Part shown: in pieces, positions 8,891 through 17,453 of the stretch
Layout of the letters: each line of letters opens with the position of its first letter
How positions within the stretch are numbered: position 1 is the first letter of the stretch
Assembly: GCA_902517365.1 (NCBI GenBank)
Contig: CABYCA010000010.1
Location: 1 to 22,115, forward strand
DNA from: an uncultured Bacteroidota bacterium
GTDB taxonomy: Bacteria; Bacteroidota; Bacteroidia; Flavobacteriales; Flavobacteriaceae
Direction of reading: 5' to 3'
Length of the DNA stretch: 22,115 nucleotides
Position numbers and translations under genes: made by a program
The notes under the pieces: generated by a model
The model's input: the letters and a program-made list of their open reading frames with translations, nothing else
The model's database searches: none
What the model was told of the DNA's origin: nothing

Positions 8891-8904
8891 AGTATTACTT
8901 ATAT
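8886..8904. promoter_or_regulatory. Perfect 19-bp palindrome, candidate operator
   Basis: ATATAAGTA-T-TACTTATAT: 9-base arms match perfectly around a single central base. It sits in the 93-base region between two divergent secreted peptidase genes and overlaps the predicted -7 element of the M1 gene. Dyads of this size and position are typical of dimeric repressor sites. No regulator gene is present in the window to bind it, and AT-rich DNA produces some dyads by chance. Confidence 0.4.
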
Positions 8905-8956
8905 ACGTTGTGTTAAAATAATTTTAAAAACATTTATATTTATGTAAATCATAATT

Positions 8957-11488
8957 ATGGAAAATTTTTTTTATTCAATATTAACTTTATTATTAGTTCT
9001 AAATTTTTCTCATGCTCAAGAAGATAAAGGAGTTAAGAAAGTTGAGTCGAAAAAAGAAAAATCTTTTAAAGAATTAACAAAACGAAGTATATTAATTGAG
9101 GGTTTATTTGATATATATCAGGATACTATATCAGGTAAAATTCAAATGTTGATAAGGGAAGATCAACTAAACAAGGACTATATCTATGGATCGCAAATTG
9201 CAGATGGTGTAGTCAGAACTGCTGGATTTAGAGGACAGTATAGGGATGAAAAAATATTAAACTTTAAAAAATATTTTAATAAAATAGAAATATTAGCTGT
9301 CAATTCAAATTTCTATTTTGATGAAAATAATCCATTAAGTAAATCAAAAGATGCAAATATTAGTAATTCATTGATATCAAGCATAGAAATTAAATATTTT
9401 GATAAAAAGAAAAATGCATATTTAATAGATGCCAATGGATTATTTATATCTGAGCTTTTAACTAGAATTAAAATACCAACTAATCCTTTTCAATATAATC
9501 GATCATTTCAATTAGGAAGGTTTGACAGAGGAAAATCAAAAATTGAAAATATTAATAACTATCCTAAGAACTTAAATGTAAAAACAAATTATGTTTATAA
9601 TAATCCAAATGTAGGTTCTTCTGGTTCAGATGCTGTTGAGGATTCAAGATATGTTTCTGTAAAAACATTTCATACAATTGTCGAAATGCCTGATGATGAT
9701 TATCAGATAAGACTAGATGACCAAAGAGTTGGTTATTTTTTAACTCAAGTTGATAATCTTACAGACCCTGGAACTACAAATTATAGAGACTTGATCAATC
9801 GATGGAAGTTAATTAAAAAAGATCCAAGTCTAGAAATTTCAGAGCCTGTTAAACCAATTATATGGTGGATCGAAAACTCAACTCCTATTGAATGGAGAGA
9901 AACAATAAAGGAGGCAGTATTGCAGTGGAATCCTGCATTTGAGAAAGCTGGGTTTAAAAATGCTATTGAAGTAAAGATTCAACCTGATGATGCAGATTGG
10001 GATGCCGGAGACATTCGATACAATGTATTAAGATGGACCTCTTCACCTGAACCACCTTTTGGAGGGTATGGACCAAGTATGGTCAATCCAAAAACTGGTG
10101 AAATAATTGCCGCTGATATTATGCTTGAGTTTGTTTTTTTTACAAACAGAGTATTTTATGACAAATTATACTCTAATGTGACTGCAATAATGGATACAAA
10201 TAATTATAATCATACTCATGATCATGATAATTTTGTTTGCTCTGCAGGGAGCATTTTACATGATAATATAAATTTTGGAAGAACTTTTATTGCTTTAAAC
10301 GGAGATGATTATGATTTAGAGGAGTTAGAGAGACAATCAATGATGTATTTAATTATGCATGAAGTGGGACATACTTTAGGTCTTAATCATAATATGAAGT
10401 CAAGTAGTATCCATACTATTAGTGAACTTTATGATGGTAATAAACTGAAAGGAAAAGCTATTTCAGGCTCTGTGATGGATTACCCTGCGCTTAATTTAAA
10501 TCCTAATCCAAAAATTAAATCTCCATATGCAGATTCATCAGTTGGACATTATGATAAATGGGCTATTGAGTTTGGATATAAACCTTTCAAATCTGAGCAG
10601 GAAAGAAACGAAATTTTATCAAGGTCAACAAATCCGTTACTTATTTTTGGAAATGATGCAGATATACTTTATTCTTCTCGGGGAATTGACCCAAGAGTTC
10701 AAACAAATGACATGTCTTCTGACCCAATAAGTTATTCAATTGATAGAATGCAACTTGTTAATGGACTTTTTGATGATATTTTAGATAAATTTCAAATTCC
10801 TGGTAATACTTATGAGGATCTTAGAAGAGCATTTTTTAATCTTAACTCACAATATGCCAGTGCAGCCTCAACGATCTCCAAATTTATAGGTGGAGTATAT
10901 GTTGAAAGATCTGTAATTGGACAAAAAGGTTCTAAGAAGCCATATACTCCTGTAAGTTATAGAGACCAGAAGCGAGCTTTCAAGGCTTTAGATAAATATA
11001 TTTTCTCTTCTGATAATTACAAAATTCCCTCTGATATTTTTAATTATTTAGCTAGACAAAGAAGAGGTTTTGAGTTTTATAGTGGTTCTGAGGATCCCAA
11101 AATTCATGACTTAATTTTATCTAATCAGGCCAGAGTTCTTTCTCAATTAATGTCTCCAAACACATTACAACGTCTAAAGGATTCTGAACTTTACGGTAAT
11201 AAATATAAATTATCAGAGTTTATGACAGATTTAAATAATTCAATTTTTTCTGATATTGATAAAAATATTGATGGTTTCAGACAAAATCTTCAAATAGTTT
11301 ACACGAAAAGACTTATTGATATAATAAGTAGTGAAAAGGGTAAAAGCTATAAAAACCACGCTAAATCTATAGCATTGTTAAATCTTAATGAAATTATGAA
11401 ATCTATGAGCTCCAACGGAAATATATCATCTAGAGCACATAAAATGCATTTAAAGTCAATAATTGAAAAAGCACTAGATAATGATTAA
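8957..11488 (+). CDS. Secreted zinc metalloprotease, DUF5117/DUF4953 type
   Basis: Exported protease-like protein of 843 residues. A signal peptide covers residues 1-20 (cleavage near SHAQ). The metzincin-type zinc motif is H468-E-V-G-H472-T-L-G-L-N-H478 (HExxHxxGxxH), within a segment that begins MMYLIMHEVGH and is followed by a SVMDYP Met-turn-like motif. The ~450 residues before this correspond to the DUF5118 and DUF5117 regions (e.g. DGVVRTAGFRGQYRD, PIIWWIENSTP, RYNVLRW). After it comes a long helical C-terminal part. Length fits the family (about 800-870). It begins the long plus-strand cluster, and its last 8 bases overlap the reading frame that contains the M14 gene. Biological substrate unknown; protein or peptide scavenging outside the cytoplasm is inferred. 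Confidence 0.88.
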   Translation: MENFFYSILTLLLVLNFSHAQEDKGVKKVESKKEKSFKELTKRSILIEGLFDIYQDTISGKIQMLIREDQLNKDYIYGSQIADGVVRTAGFRGQYRDEKILNFKKYFNKIEILAVNSNFYFDENNPLSKSKDANISNSLISSIEIKYFDKKKNAYLIDANGLFISELLTRIKIPTNPFQYNRSFQLGRFDRGKSKIENINNYPKNLNVKTNYVYNNPNVGSSGSDAVEDSRYVSVKTFHTIVEMPDDDYQIRLDDQRVGYFLTQVDNLTDPGTTNYRDLINRWKLIKKDPSLEISEPVKPIIWWIENSTPIEWRETIKEAVLQWNPAFEKAGFKNAIEVKIQPDDADWDAGDIRYNVLRWTSSPEPPFGGYGPSMVNPKTGEIIAADIMLEFVFFTNRVFYDKLYSNVTAIMDTNNYNHTHDHDNFVCSAGSILHDNINFGRTFIALNGDDYDLEELERQSMMYLIMHEVGHTLGLNHNMKSSSIHTISELYDGNKLKGKAISGSVMDYPALNLNPNPKIKSPYADSSVGHYDKWAIEFGYKPFKSEQERNEILSRSTNPLLIFGNDADILYSSRGIDPRVQTNDMSSDPISYSIDRMQLVNGLFDDILDKFQIPGNTYEDLRRAFFNLNSQYASAASTISKFIGGVYVERSVIGQKGSKKPYTPVSYRDQKRAFKALDKYIFSSDNYKIPSDIFNYLARQRRGFEFYSGSEDPKIHDLILSNQARVLSQLMSPNTLQRLKDSELYGNKYKLSEFMTDLNNSIFSDIDKNIDGFRQNLQIVYTKRLIDIISSEKGKSYKNHAKSIALLNLNEIMKSMSSNGNISSRAHKMHLKSIIEKALDND

Positions 11489-11498
11489 ATCAAAAAAT

Positions 11499-13736
11499 AT
11501 GAAAAAAATAATAATATTAAATCTTCTATTTATAAGTTCACTATTTTCTCAAGACTATTATTTTGAAAAATATGCACCATTTGATGAAAATATTATGTCT
11601 CCAGAAGAATTCTTAGGATATCCTATTGGTGAAATGCACACTAGACATGACATGATCAATAGTTATATAAAATATTTGTCGGAGGTTTCAGATAAAGCTT
11701 ACATGCTTCATTATGCAACTTCACATGAGGGAAGAAAATTAATTTATTTAATTGTGAGTTCACCAGAGACAATAAAGGATATTGACTCAATAAGAGAATC
11801 TCATATTTCTTACATAGATCCTGAAGATCAAAATTATACAGGGAATAGTAAACCAAATGATTTTCCAGTAATTATTAATCTAGGGTTCAATGTTCATGGT
11901 AATGAGCCATCGAGTTCTGAGGCGGCAATGCTTACTGCATACACTTTAATTAGCTCAAAGTCAAATGAGATAGATAAATATCTTAATAATTCTATTGTAT
12001 TAATTGACCCTACAATAAATCCTGATGGAAGAGATAGACACACACAATGGGTCAACAGTTATAAAAGTTCTCCACTTTTAAGTGATCCTCAAGATGCTGA
12101 GCATAATGAATATTGGCCTGGTGGTAGAACAAATCATTATTGGTTTGATTTAAATAGGGATGTATTGCTAGGAATACATCCTGAAACAAGAGGTAAAATA
12201 AATTTTCACCATAATTGGTACCCCAATGTTACAATGGACTTCCATGAAATGGGAACAAATAGTACATATTTTTTTGTACCATGGAAAGCACATGCTGCAA
12301 AAGATCCTGTTATACCTCAGGAAAACTATGAGTATTTCGAAAAATTATTTGGAAATTTTTTTGCTGAAGGACTTGATGAAATAGGATCATTATATTTTTC
12401 TAAGGAAGCATTTGATAAAACATATCCTGGATATCATTCATCTTATGCAGACCTTTTGGGCGGTATAGGTATGTTATTTGAACAAGCCAGTTCAAGGGGA
12501 CACGTTCAAGAAACACAATTTGGAGAGATAACATTCCCTTTCACTATAAGAAATCAATATATCTCAGGTATGACCACTATTAAAGCTTCAGTTGAAATTA
12601 AAGATGAATTAAAAGAATATCAACAGAGATTTTTTTCAACAGCACTTTCAGATGCAGATAAAAAAAGAATAAAAGGGTACTCTTTTAAAATGGGTAAAGA
12701 CAGAAATAAGACTAAAGCATTTTTAGATAAATTAAAAATTCATGACATCAATGTTTATAGAGAAAACAACAATTTTTATGTTCCAACTAAACAAAAAAAT
12801 TATAGAACAGTTAGATCAATTTTTGAAACTAATAAAGAATTTAATGATAGTGTATTTTATGATGCTTCATCATGGTCAATTGCAAATTTTTATGATATTA
12901 ATTATACCTCTTCAACTAGACAGATGGAAGGGACAAACATTAAAAATTTAGACAACTTATTTGAAACTAACACATTTGAGAAATCTAATTATGCATATTT
13001 AATTAATTCTGTTGATTATAATATTCCAGCTGTAATTAATACATTACTTGATAATAAAATTAAGGTTTCTACAGCCTTTAAACCTTTCAAAATTAATACC
13101 ACTAGTGGTTTACAGTCATTCGATTATGGTTCGCTTGTTATTGCAGTAAGTATTCAGGATGTAGATAATGAAATGTTATTTGAAAAACTTAGCTCTATTC
13201 AAGAGGATTATAACGTGAACATTTACTCAGTTAATTCTGGTTTAAGCTCAGGTGGTATTGATCTTGGAAGCAGGTATGTATCACCAATCAAAAAGCAAAA
13301 AGCAATGATGTTGGTTGGAACTGGTGTAAGGGCATATGAAGCAGGAGAGGTCTGGCATCTTTTAGATCAAAGAGTTGGTATGCCTATTTCTAAAATACCT
13401 ATTAGAAACTTTGATAGAATTTCATTAGATAAATACTCAACAATGGTAATCGTTTCAGGTAACTATAAATTTAATGATAATCAGATTCAAATAATTAAAG
13501 ATTGGGCTAGTAGAGGTAATACAATAATATCAATTGGATCAGGCTCTAAGTTTCTAATTGATAATAAAATTGTAAAAGAAGATTTATTAGATTCAGAAAA
13601 TAACTCAATAGAAGATCTATATCTTCCATACGGTGATGCAATGAATAATCGAGGCAAAGAGCAAATAGGTGGAATTATTTTAAAAAACAAGTGTAGATTT
13701 GACTCATCCTCTGGGTTTTGGATTAGAGGACACTAG
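11499..13736 (+). CDS. Secreted M14 family zinc carboxypeptidase (5' portion, frameshifted)
   Basis: Zinc carboxypeptidase of family M14. From ATG 11499 (MKKIIILNLLFISSLFSQ, a signal peptide): zinc ligands H133 and E136 (NVHGNEP) and H249 (DFHEMG); substrate-carboxylate residues N219-R220 (FDLNRD); general-base E328 (LFEQASSRG). All catalytic residues are therefore present. An ATG at 11481 in the same frame overlaps the upstream stop but would place six residues before the signal peptide. After residue ~728 the frame is lost: it runs IILKNKC and ends at TAG/TGA-type stop region by 13736 with unrelated sequence, while the expected continuation (VDLTHPLGFGLEDTS) lies in the +1 frame. The region after ~400 appears to be the C-terminal GATase-like domain often attached to these peptidases. 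Confidence 0.85.
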   Translation: MKKIIILNLLFISSLFSQDYYFEKYAPFDENIMSPEEFLGYPIGEMHTRHDMINSYIKYLSEVSDKAYMLHYATSHEGRKLIYLIVSSPETIKDIDSIRESHISYIDPEDQNYTGNSKPNDFPVIINLGFNVHGNEPSSSEAAMLTAYTLISSKSNEIDKYLNNSIVLIDPTINPDGRDRHTQWVNSYKSSPLLSDPQDAEHNEYWPGGRTNHYWFDLNRDVLLGIHPETRGKINFHHNWYPNVTMDFHEMGTNSTYFFVPWKAHAAKDPVIPQENYEYFEKLFGNFFAEGLDEIGSLYFSKEAFDKTYPGYHSSYADLLGGIGMLFEQASSRGHVQETQFGEITFPFTIRNQYISGMTTIKASVEIKDELKEYQQRFFSTALSDADKKRIKGYSFKMGKDRNKTKAFLDKLKIHDINVYRENNNFYVPTKQKNYRTVRSIFETNKEFNDSVFYDASSWSIANFYDINYTSSTRQMEGTNIKNLDNLFETNTFEKSNYAYLINSVDYNIPAVINTLLDNKIKVSTAFKPFKINTTSGLQSFDYGSLVIAVSIQDVDNEMLFEKLSSIQEDYNVNIYSVNSGLSSGGIDLGSRYVSPIKKQKAMMLVGTGVRAYEAGEVWHLLDQRVGMPISKIPIRNFDRISLDKYSTMVIVSGNYKFNDNQIQIIKDWASRGNTIISIGSGSKFLIDNKIVKEDLLDSENNSIEDLYLPYGDAMNNRGKEQIGGIILKNKCRFDSSSGFWIRGH

Positions 13737-14013
13737 TCTACCAGTATATAAGAATAATACTATATGGATTAAACCTTCTAAAAATAGTTACTCATCTGTA
13801 GTAAGATATACAGAAGATCCCTTAATTGATGGATTCATTACAAGCAGAAATTCCGAAAAACTTAAATCTACAGTTTCGTTATTAGTATCTAAAATTGGTC
13901 AAGGACGAGCAGTTATGTTTTCTGATAATCCAAATTTTAGAGGTTCTTGGTATGGAACAAATAGATTATTTCTTAATGCAATACTTTTTGGAGATAAGAT
14001 AAGAGTCCCATAA
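13687..14013 (+). pseudogene. C-terminal fragment of the M14 carboxypeptidase, +1 frame
   Basis: This segment continues the 11499 gene in the +1 frame. It reads TSVDLTHPLGFGLEDTSLPVY and ends with GRAVMFSDNPNFRGSWYGTN RLFLNAILFG split over positions to 14013. An internal ATG at 13699-region codons (TTG 13699) could start an apparent separate protein of ~104 residues, but the content is plainly the C-terminus of the same protein: removing one A from the A6 run at 13682-13687 restores one frame of 837 residues ending at the TAA at 14011-14013. The cause is either a sequencing/assembly indel in the homopolymer, transcriptional slippage, or a true mutation. Its stop codon overlaps the start of the transporter gene (TAATG). 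Confidence 0.8.
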
Positions 14014-15203
14014 TGAAATGGTTCAGAGATATAGGACCAGGTGTATTAATAGCTGCAGCTTTTATAGGACCTGGTACTGTGACTCTATCTACTATTGCAG
14101 GAGCTTCATTTGGTTACACTTTAATATGGGCTATTATCCTATCAATTTTTTCTACAATTGTTTTACAAGAGATGTCTCTTAGAATTGGATTAATTACCAA
14201 GATGAATTTAGCAGAGGTTGTAAGAACTAATATTAAATCCAAACTTATTAATAGACTTTTTTTAGTATTAATTATTAGTTCAATATTAATTGGAAATGCA
14301 GCATATGAAGCAGGAAATATTACAGGAGCTTCACTCGGTATATCTGCAATTCTTAATTTACAATCAATTAATTATATACCAATTTTTATTGGATTAATTG
14401 CATTTATAATACTTTATCAAGGTGATTACAAAATATTAGAAAGGATTCTTATTCTATTAGTGCTAATTATGAGTTCTTCTTTTTTTATTGCTGCAATTAT
14501 GACTAAACCTAACATTAGTAGCCTAATAGATGGAATTATATCACCAGAACTTAATTCAAGTAATCTAATGGTTGTCCTTGGTCTAATAGGCACTACTGTT
14601 GTTCCATATAATTTATTTCTTCACTCTTCATTGGTTTCTGAAAAGTGGAGTTCTCTAGACAAATTAAAAGTCGCAAGACTTGAAAGTTTTTTTTCAATTC
14701 TTGTTGGTGGCTTAGTTTCATTATCAATCATAATCACTGCAGCATCCGTAAATAATAAAGATGTTACTGGAGTAATTGACTTAGCTCGAGGACTTGAGCC
14801 TCTATACGGAAAATTTGCAATCTATTTTTTAGGGATTGGTTTATTTGCATCAGGGATTACCTCATCTATTACAGCTCCTTTAGCTGCTGCTTATGTTGCT
14901 AAAAGCTGCTTTGGTTGGCAAGATTCACTTAAGAGTAGAAAATTTAGAGCTATTTGGATCATTATATTAATTATAGGTGTTCTAGTGTCTATGGTAAAAA
15001 TAAATCCAATTGAAATAATAAAATTTGCACAGTTTTCTAATAGTCTTCTACTACCAATTATTGCAATAATTCTTTTATGGCTGATTAATAATAAAAACAT
15101 AATCAGTAATAAGTATAGTTATAGGTACCAAAATATTTTTGGTTTTCTTATAGTGATTATATCACTAGTCCTAGGAGCTAAAGGCTTAATATCACTCATA
15201 TAA
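14013..15203 (+). CDS. NRAMP-superfamily transporter lacking canonical metal ligands
   Basis: Polytopic inner-membrane transporter of 396 residues, about 11 hydrophobic segments. Family membership is clear in TM1 and after (IGPGTVTLSTIAGASFGY, then LAEVVR) and TM6 (GLIGTTVVPYNLFLHSSL). The residues that bind Mn2+/Fe2+ in NRAMP proteins are replaced: DPGN is G19-P-G-T22, and MPH is V197-P-Y199. Metal transport is therefore doubtful. It sits between peptidase genes and pxpABC, sharing TAATG start/stop overlaps on both sides. Bacillus subtilis has the same pairing: the NRAMP-like ycsG next to ycsF (pxpA) and kipI-kipA (pxpBC). I infer uptake of 5-oxoproline or a related small organic acid or peptide; this is not shown by sequence alone. 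Confidence 0.85.
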   Translation: MKWFRDIGPGVLIAAAFIGPGTVTLSTIAGASFGYTLIWAIILSIFSTIVLQEMSLRIGLITKMNLAEVVRTNIKSKLINRLFLVLIISSILIGNAAYEAGNITGASLGISAILNLQSINYIPIFIGLIAFIILYQGDYKILERILILLVLIMSSSFFIAAIMTKPNISSLIDGIISPELNSSNLMVVLGLIGTTVVPYNLFLHSSLVSEKWSSLDKLKVARLESFFSILVGGLVSLSIIITAASVNNKDVTGVIDLARGLEPLYGKFAIYFLGIGLFASGITSSITAPLAAAYVAKSCFGWQDSLKSRKFRAIWIIILIIGVLVSMVKINPIEIIKFAQFSNSLLLPIIAIILLWLINNKNIISNKYSYRYQNIFGFLIVIISLVLGAKGLISLI

Positions 15204-15916
15204 TGTTAAATATAAATTGTGATTTAGGAGAGGGACTTAATAATGAGCATATCATTATGCCGTTGATTGATTCATGTAATATTGCATGTGGTGGTCATGC
15301 AGGTGATAATGGTAGTATGATTGAATGTGTTGAAATTTCAATTAGAAATAAAGTAAAAATTGGAGCCCATCCATCTTATCCTGATAAAATTAATTTTGGA
15401 AGAAAAAAAATAAATATCCCTCCCTCTGAATTATCATATAGTATAATTTCTCAGATTGAATCTCTTGAGGCAATTTCAAATTCATATGGTGTTACCCTAA
15501 ATCATATTAAGGCTCATGGGGCACTTTATAATCAAATGATAAAAGATGCTGATCTTTCTAAATTTTATCTAGATACTATAGAAGAGTTTAAAAATAGATA
15601 CTCTATATATATTCCATATAAATCTGAAATTGAAAAGATAGCTTTAAAAAGAGGATTTAAGATTGTATATGAAGTATTTGGAGATAGAAATTATAATGAT
15701 GATTTAAGTTTAGTGTCTAGAGATCATGAAAGCGCATTAATTACTGATCCAGAGACTGTTTTTGAACATATAAATACTATGAAAGAAACAAATACTGTAA
15801 AAACAGTAAATGGAAATTTTCAAAAAATAAAGTTTGACACTATTTGTATTCATTCTGATACTAATAACTCTATAGACATATTAAAAAAAATAAATAAAAA
15901 ATTTAATGGAAGATAA
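15203..15916 (+). CDS. pxpA: 5-oxoprolinase subunit A (LamB/YcsF family)
   Basis: Subunit of the ATP-dependent bacterial 5-oxoprolinase PxpABC, which opens 5-oxoproline (pyroglutamate) to L-glutamate in the cytoplasm. Conserved family segments: INCDLGEG at 4-11, CNIACGGHAGD at 25-35, GAHPSYPD at 54-61 followed by FGR, HIKAHGALYN at 101-110, EVFGDRNY at 157-164 and LVSRDHESALI at 170-180. Length is 237, slightly below the usual ~250. ATG 15203 overlaps the transporter stop by one base (TAATG), and its own last 11 bases overlap pxpB, indicating translational coupling. The presence of all three subunits downstream makes this assignment firmer than the family name alone. Confidence 0.94.
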   Translation: MLNINCDLGEGLNNEHIIMPLIDSCNIACGGHAGDNGSMIECVEISIRNKVKIGAHPSYPDKINFGRKKINIPPSELSYSIISQIESLEAISNSYGVTLNHIKAHGALYNQMIKDADLSKFYLDTIEEFKNRYSIYIPYKSEIEKIALKRGFKIVYEVFGDRNYNDDLSLVSRDHESALITDPETVFEHINTMKETNTVKTVNGNFQKIKFDTICIHSDTNNSIDILKKINKKFNGR

Positions 15917-16616
15917 TATTAAGACATATTTTGTTTTTAGTGATAGATCTATTTTAATATCATATAATTGTGAAATCAATTTCAAATTAATTAGTCATAT
16001 ATCAAATACTAAGGAAAGAATTCAAATAAATCTTAATGATTGTATTGTTGAAATTGTTCAATCTATTAGTTCATTACTAGTAATTTTTGATATTAGTAAA
16101 ATTTCAACTGATGATCTTATTACTGAATTAAAAAAAATTGAAGATAAAGAGACTGATCATTTTGAATCCAGTAAAACATGGCAAATCCCAGTTTGTTATG
16201 ATCTAAAGTACGCAGTTGATCTTGAAAATTTGGCAAAAGAAAAAAAACTGTCTCCATCAGAAATTATCAATATTCATAAATCAAAAGTATATAATGTTTT
16301 GTCAATGGGATTTTTGCCTGGTTTTATGTATCTGGGTTTTACCGACGAGAATCTTCATTGTGAAAGAAAAGAAACCCCCTCTTTAGATATAAAAAAAGGG
16401 TCTATTGGAATTTCATTAAACCAAACATGCATTTATCCTCAAGACAGTCCTGGGGGGTGGCATATCATAGGTGCTTCACCTTTAGATTTTTTTAATTTAA
16501 AATCTAAAAATCCTTGCTTTGCCAAGCCTGGTGATAAAATTCAATTTATTGAAATATCTAGCAGACAATATCAAAAAATAAAAAATGAAAAATCATTAAA
16601 ACCAATATCTAAATAA
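15906..16616 (+). CDS. pxpB: 5-oxoprolinase subunit B (KipI / allophanate hydrolase subunit 1 family)
   Basis: Second subunit of the 5-oxoprolinase complex. The 236-residue protein has the KipI-type C-terminal signature: MGFLPGFMYLGF at 134-145, then a TPSLDIKKGSIGIS segment, IYPQDSPGGWHIIGASPL at 176-192 and a PGDKIQF end. The N-terminal ~90 residues are weakly conserved, as is usual. Homologues are often labelled allophanate hydrolase subunit 1 or kinase-A inhibitor; with pxpA and pxpC adjacent, the oxoprolinase role is preferred. The stop codon is immediately followed by the pxpC ATG with no spacer. Confidence 0.93.
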   Translation: MEDNIKTYFVFSDRSILISYNCEINFKLISHISNTKERIQINLNDCIVEIVQSISSLLVIFDISKISTDDLITELKKIEDKETDHFESSKTWQIPVCYDLKYAVDLENLAKEKKLSPSEIINIHKSKVYNVLSMGFLPGFMYLGFTDENLHCERKETPSLDIKKGSIGISLNQTCIYPQDSPGGWHIIGASPLDFFNLKSKNPCFAKPGDKIQFIEISSRQYQKIKNEKSLKPISK

Positions 16617-17453
16617 ATGATTAAAGTAATTCAACCAGGTCTTTTCACAACCATACAGGATGGAGGAAGATATGGGTTTAGAAATCTTGGAATACCTACC
16701 TCTGGTTTTATGGATCATGAAAGTGCATGGACTGCAAATAAAATTGTAGATAATAATAAAGATGAATCTCTTTTTGAGATTACACTTATTGGACCAACCC
16801 TAATTTTTAATGGAAATTATGTAATATCAATTACAGGTGGTAATTTTAACCCCTTGATTAATGGAGTACCTGCTAAAATGTATCAACCAATTAATGTTGA
16901 GTCAGGAGATAAATTAAAATTAAATTATACAATAAATGGTGCTAGATGCTATATAGCTGTTTCAGGAGGGCTTAATGTAAAGTCTTTATTTGGAAGTAAA
17001 TCATTCTTTAGCAATATAACTGATTCGTATTATTTAAAAATGGGTGATGAAATTAAAGTTTTAAAAAGCTATAAAAATAAAATTTTAAAATGGGATAAAT
17101 TAAAATTTAAATTAAACATGTCCATGAAAGTCTTCAAAGGTCCTGAATTTGATTTACTATCTACTAATTCAAAAAATAAATTATTTAAAAATCAATTTAC
17201 AATTAGCACTAACAACAGAATGGCTTATAATATTCAGGAAAAGCTTCAAGTTGGGATAAAATCAATTATTTCTTCACCCGTACTGCCTGGTACTGTTCAA
17301 CTGACTCCATCGGGAAATATGATTATACTTCATAGAGATTGCCAAACAATAGGTGGTTATCCAAGGATTCTGCAGCTTAATATAAGTTCATTAGACCATT
17401 TATCACAAATAAAATCCAGTGATAAAATTAAATTTAATCTGATTAATTCGTAA
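16617..17453 (+). CDS. pxpC: 5-oxoprolinase subunit C (KipA / allophanate hydrolase subunit 2 family)
   Basis: Third subunit of 5-oxoprolinase; in the family it is the cyclophilin-like two-lobed partner of PxpB. Signature segments: QPGLFTTIQDGGRYGF at 6-21, GIPTSGFMD at 25-33, SITGGNF at 71-77, CYIAVSGGLNV near 111-121, and a C-terminal PVLPGTVQLTPSGNMIIL and GGYPRI. Length is 278, shorter than the ~310 of E. coli PxpC, mainly through compact loops; both lobes seem present. It begins directly after the pxpB stop codon. The last 11 bases overlap the convergent gene at 17443, leaving no room for an ordinary terminator. Confidence 0.92.
   Translation: MIKVIQPGLFTTIQDGGRYGFRNLGIPTSGFMDHESAWTANKIVDNNKDESLFEITLIGPTLIFNGNYVISITGGNFNPLINGVPAKMYQPINVESGDKLKLNYTINGARCYIAVSGGLNVKSLFGSKSFFSNITDSYYLKMGDEIKVLKSYKNKILKWDKLKFKLNMSMKVFKGPEFDLLSTNSKNKLFKNQFTISTNNRMAYNIQEKLQVGIKSIISSPVLPGTVQLTPSGNMIILHRDCQTIGGYPRILQLNISSLDHLSQIKSSDKIKFNLINS

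Noticed and set aside
10527..10730. Short same-strand open frames inside the protease genes (10527-10730, 12742-12951) and antisense ones (8239-8466, 11656-11856, 13487-13690)
   Set aside because: Out-of-frame shadows of the metallopeptidase coding regions with no supporting motif.
13682..13688. A AAA AAC heptamer, in register, as a programmed -1 frameshift site in the M14 gene
   Set aside because: A -1 shift leads to CAA GTG TAG and stops at once; the conserved continuation is in the +1 frame, so classical -1 slippage cannot rescue the protein.
13960..14013. A metal-responsive riboswitch before the NRAMP-like gene
   Set aside because: The start codon overlaps the preceding stop codon, so there is no leader, and the transporter lacks metal ligands.
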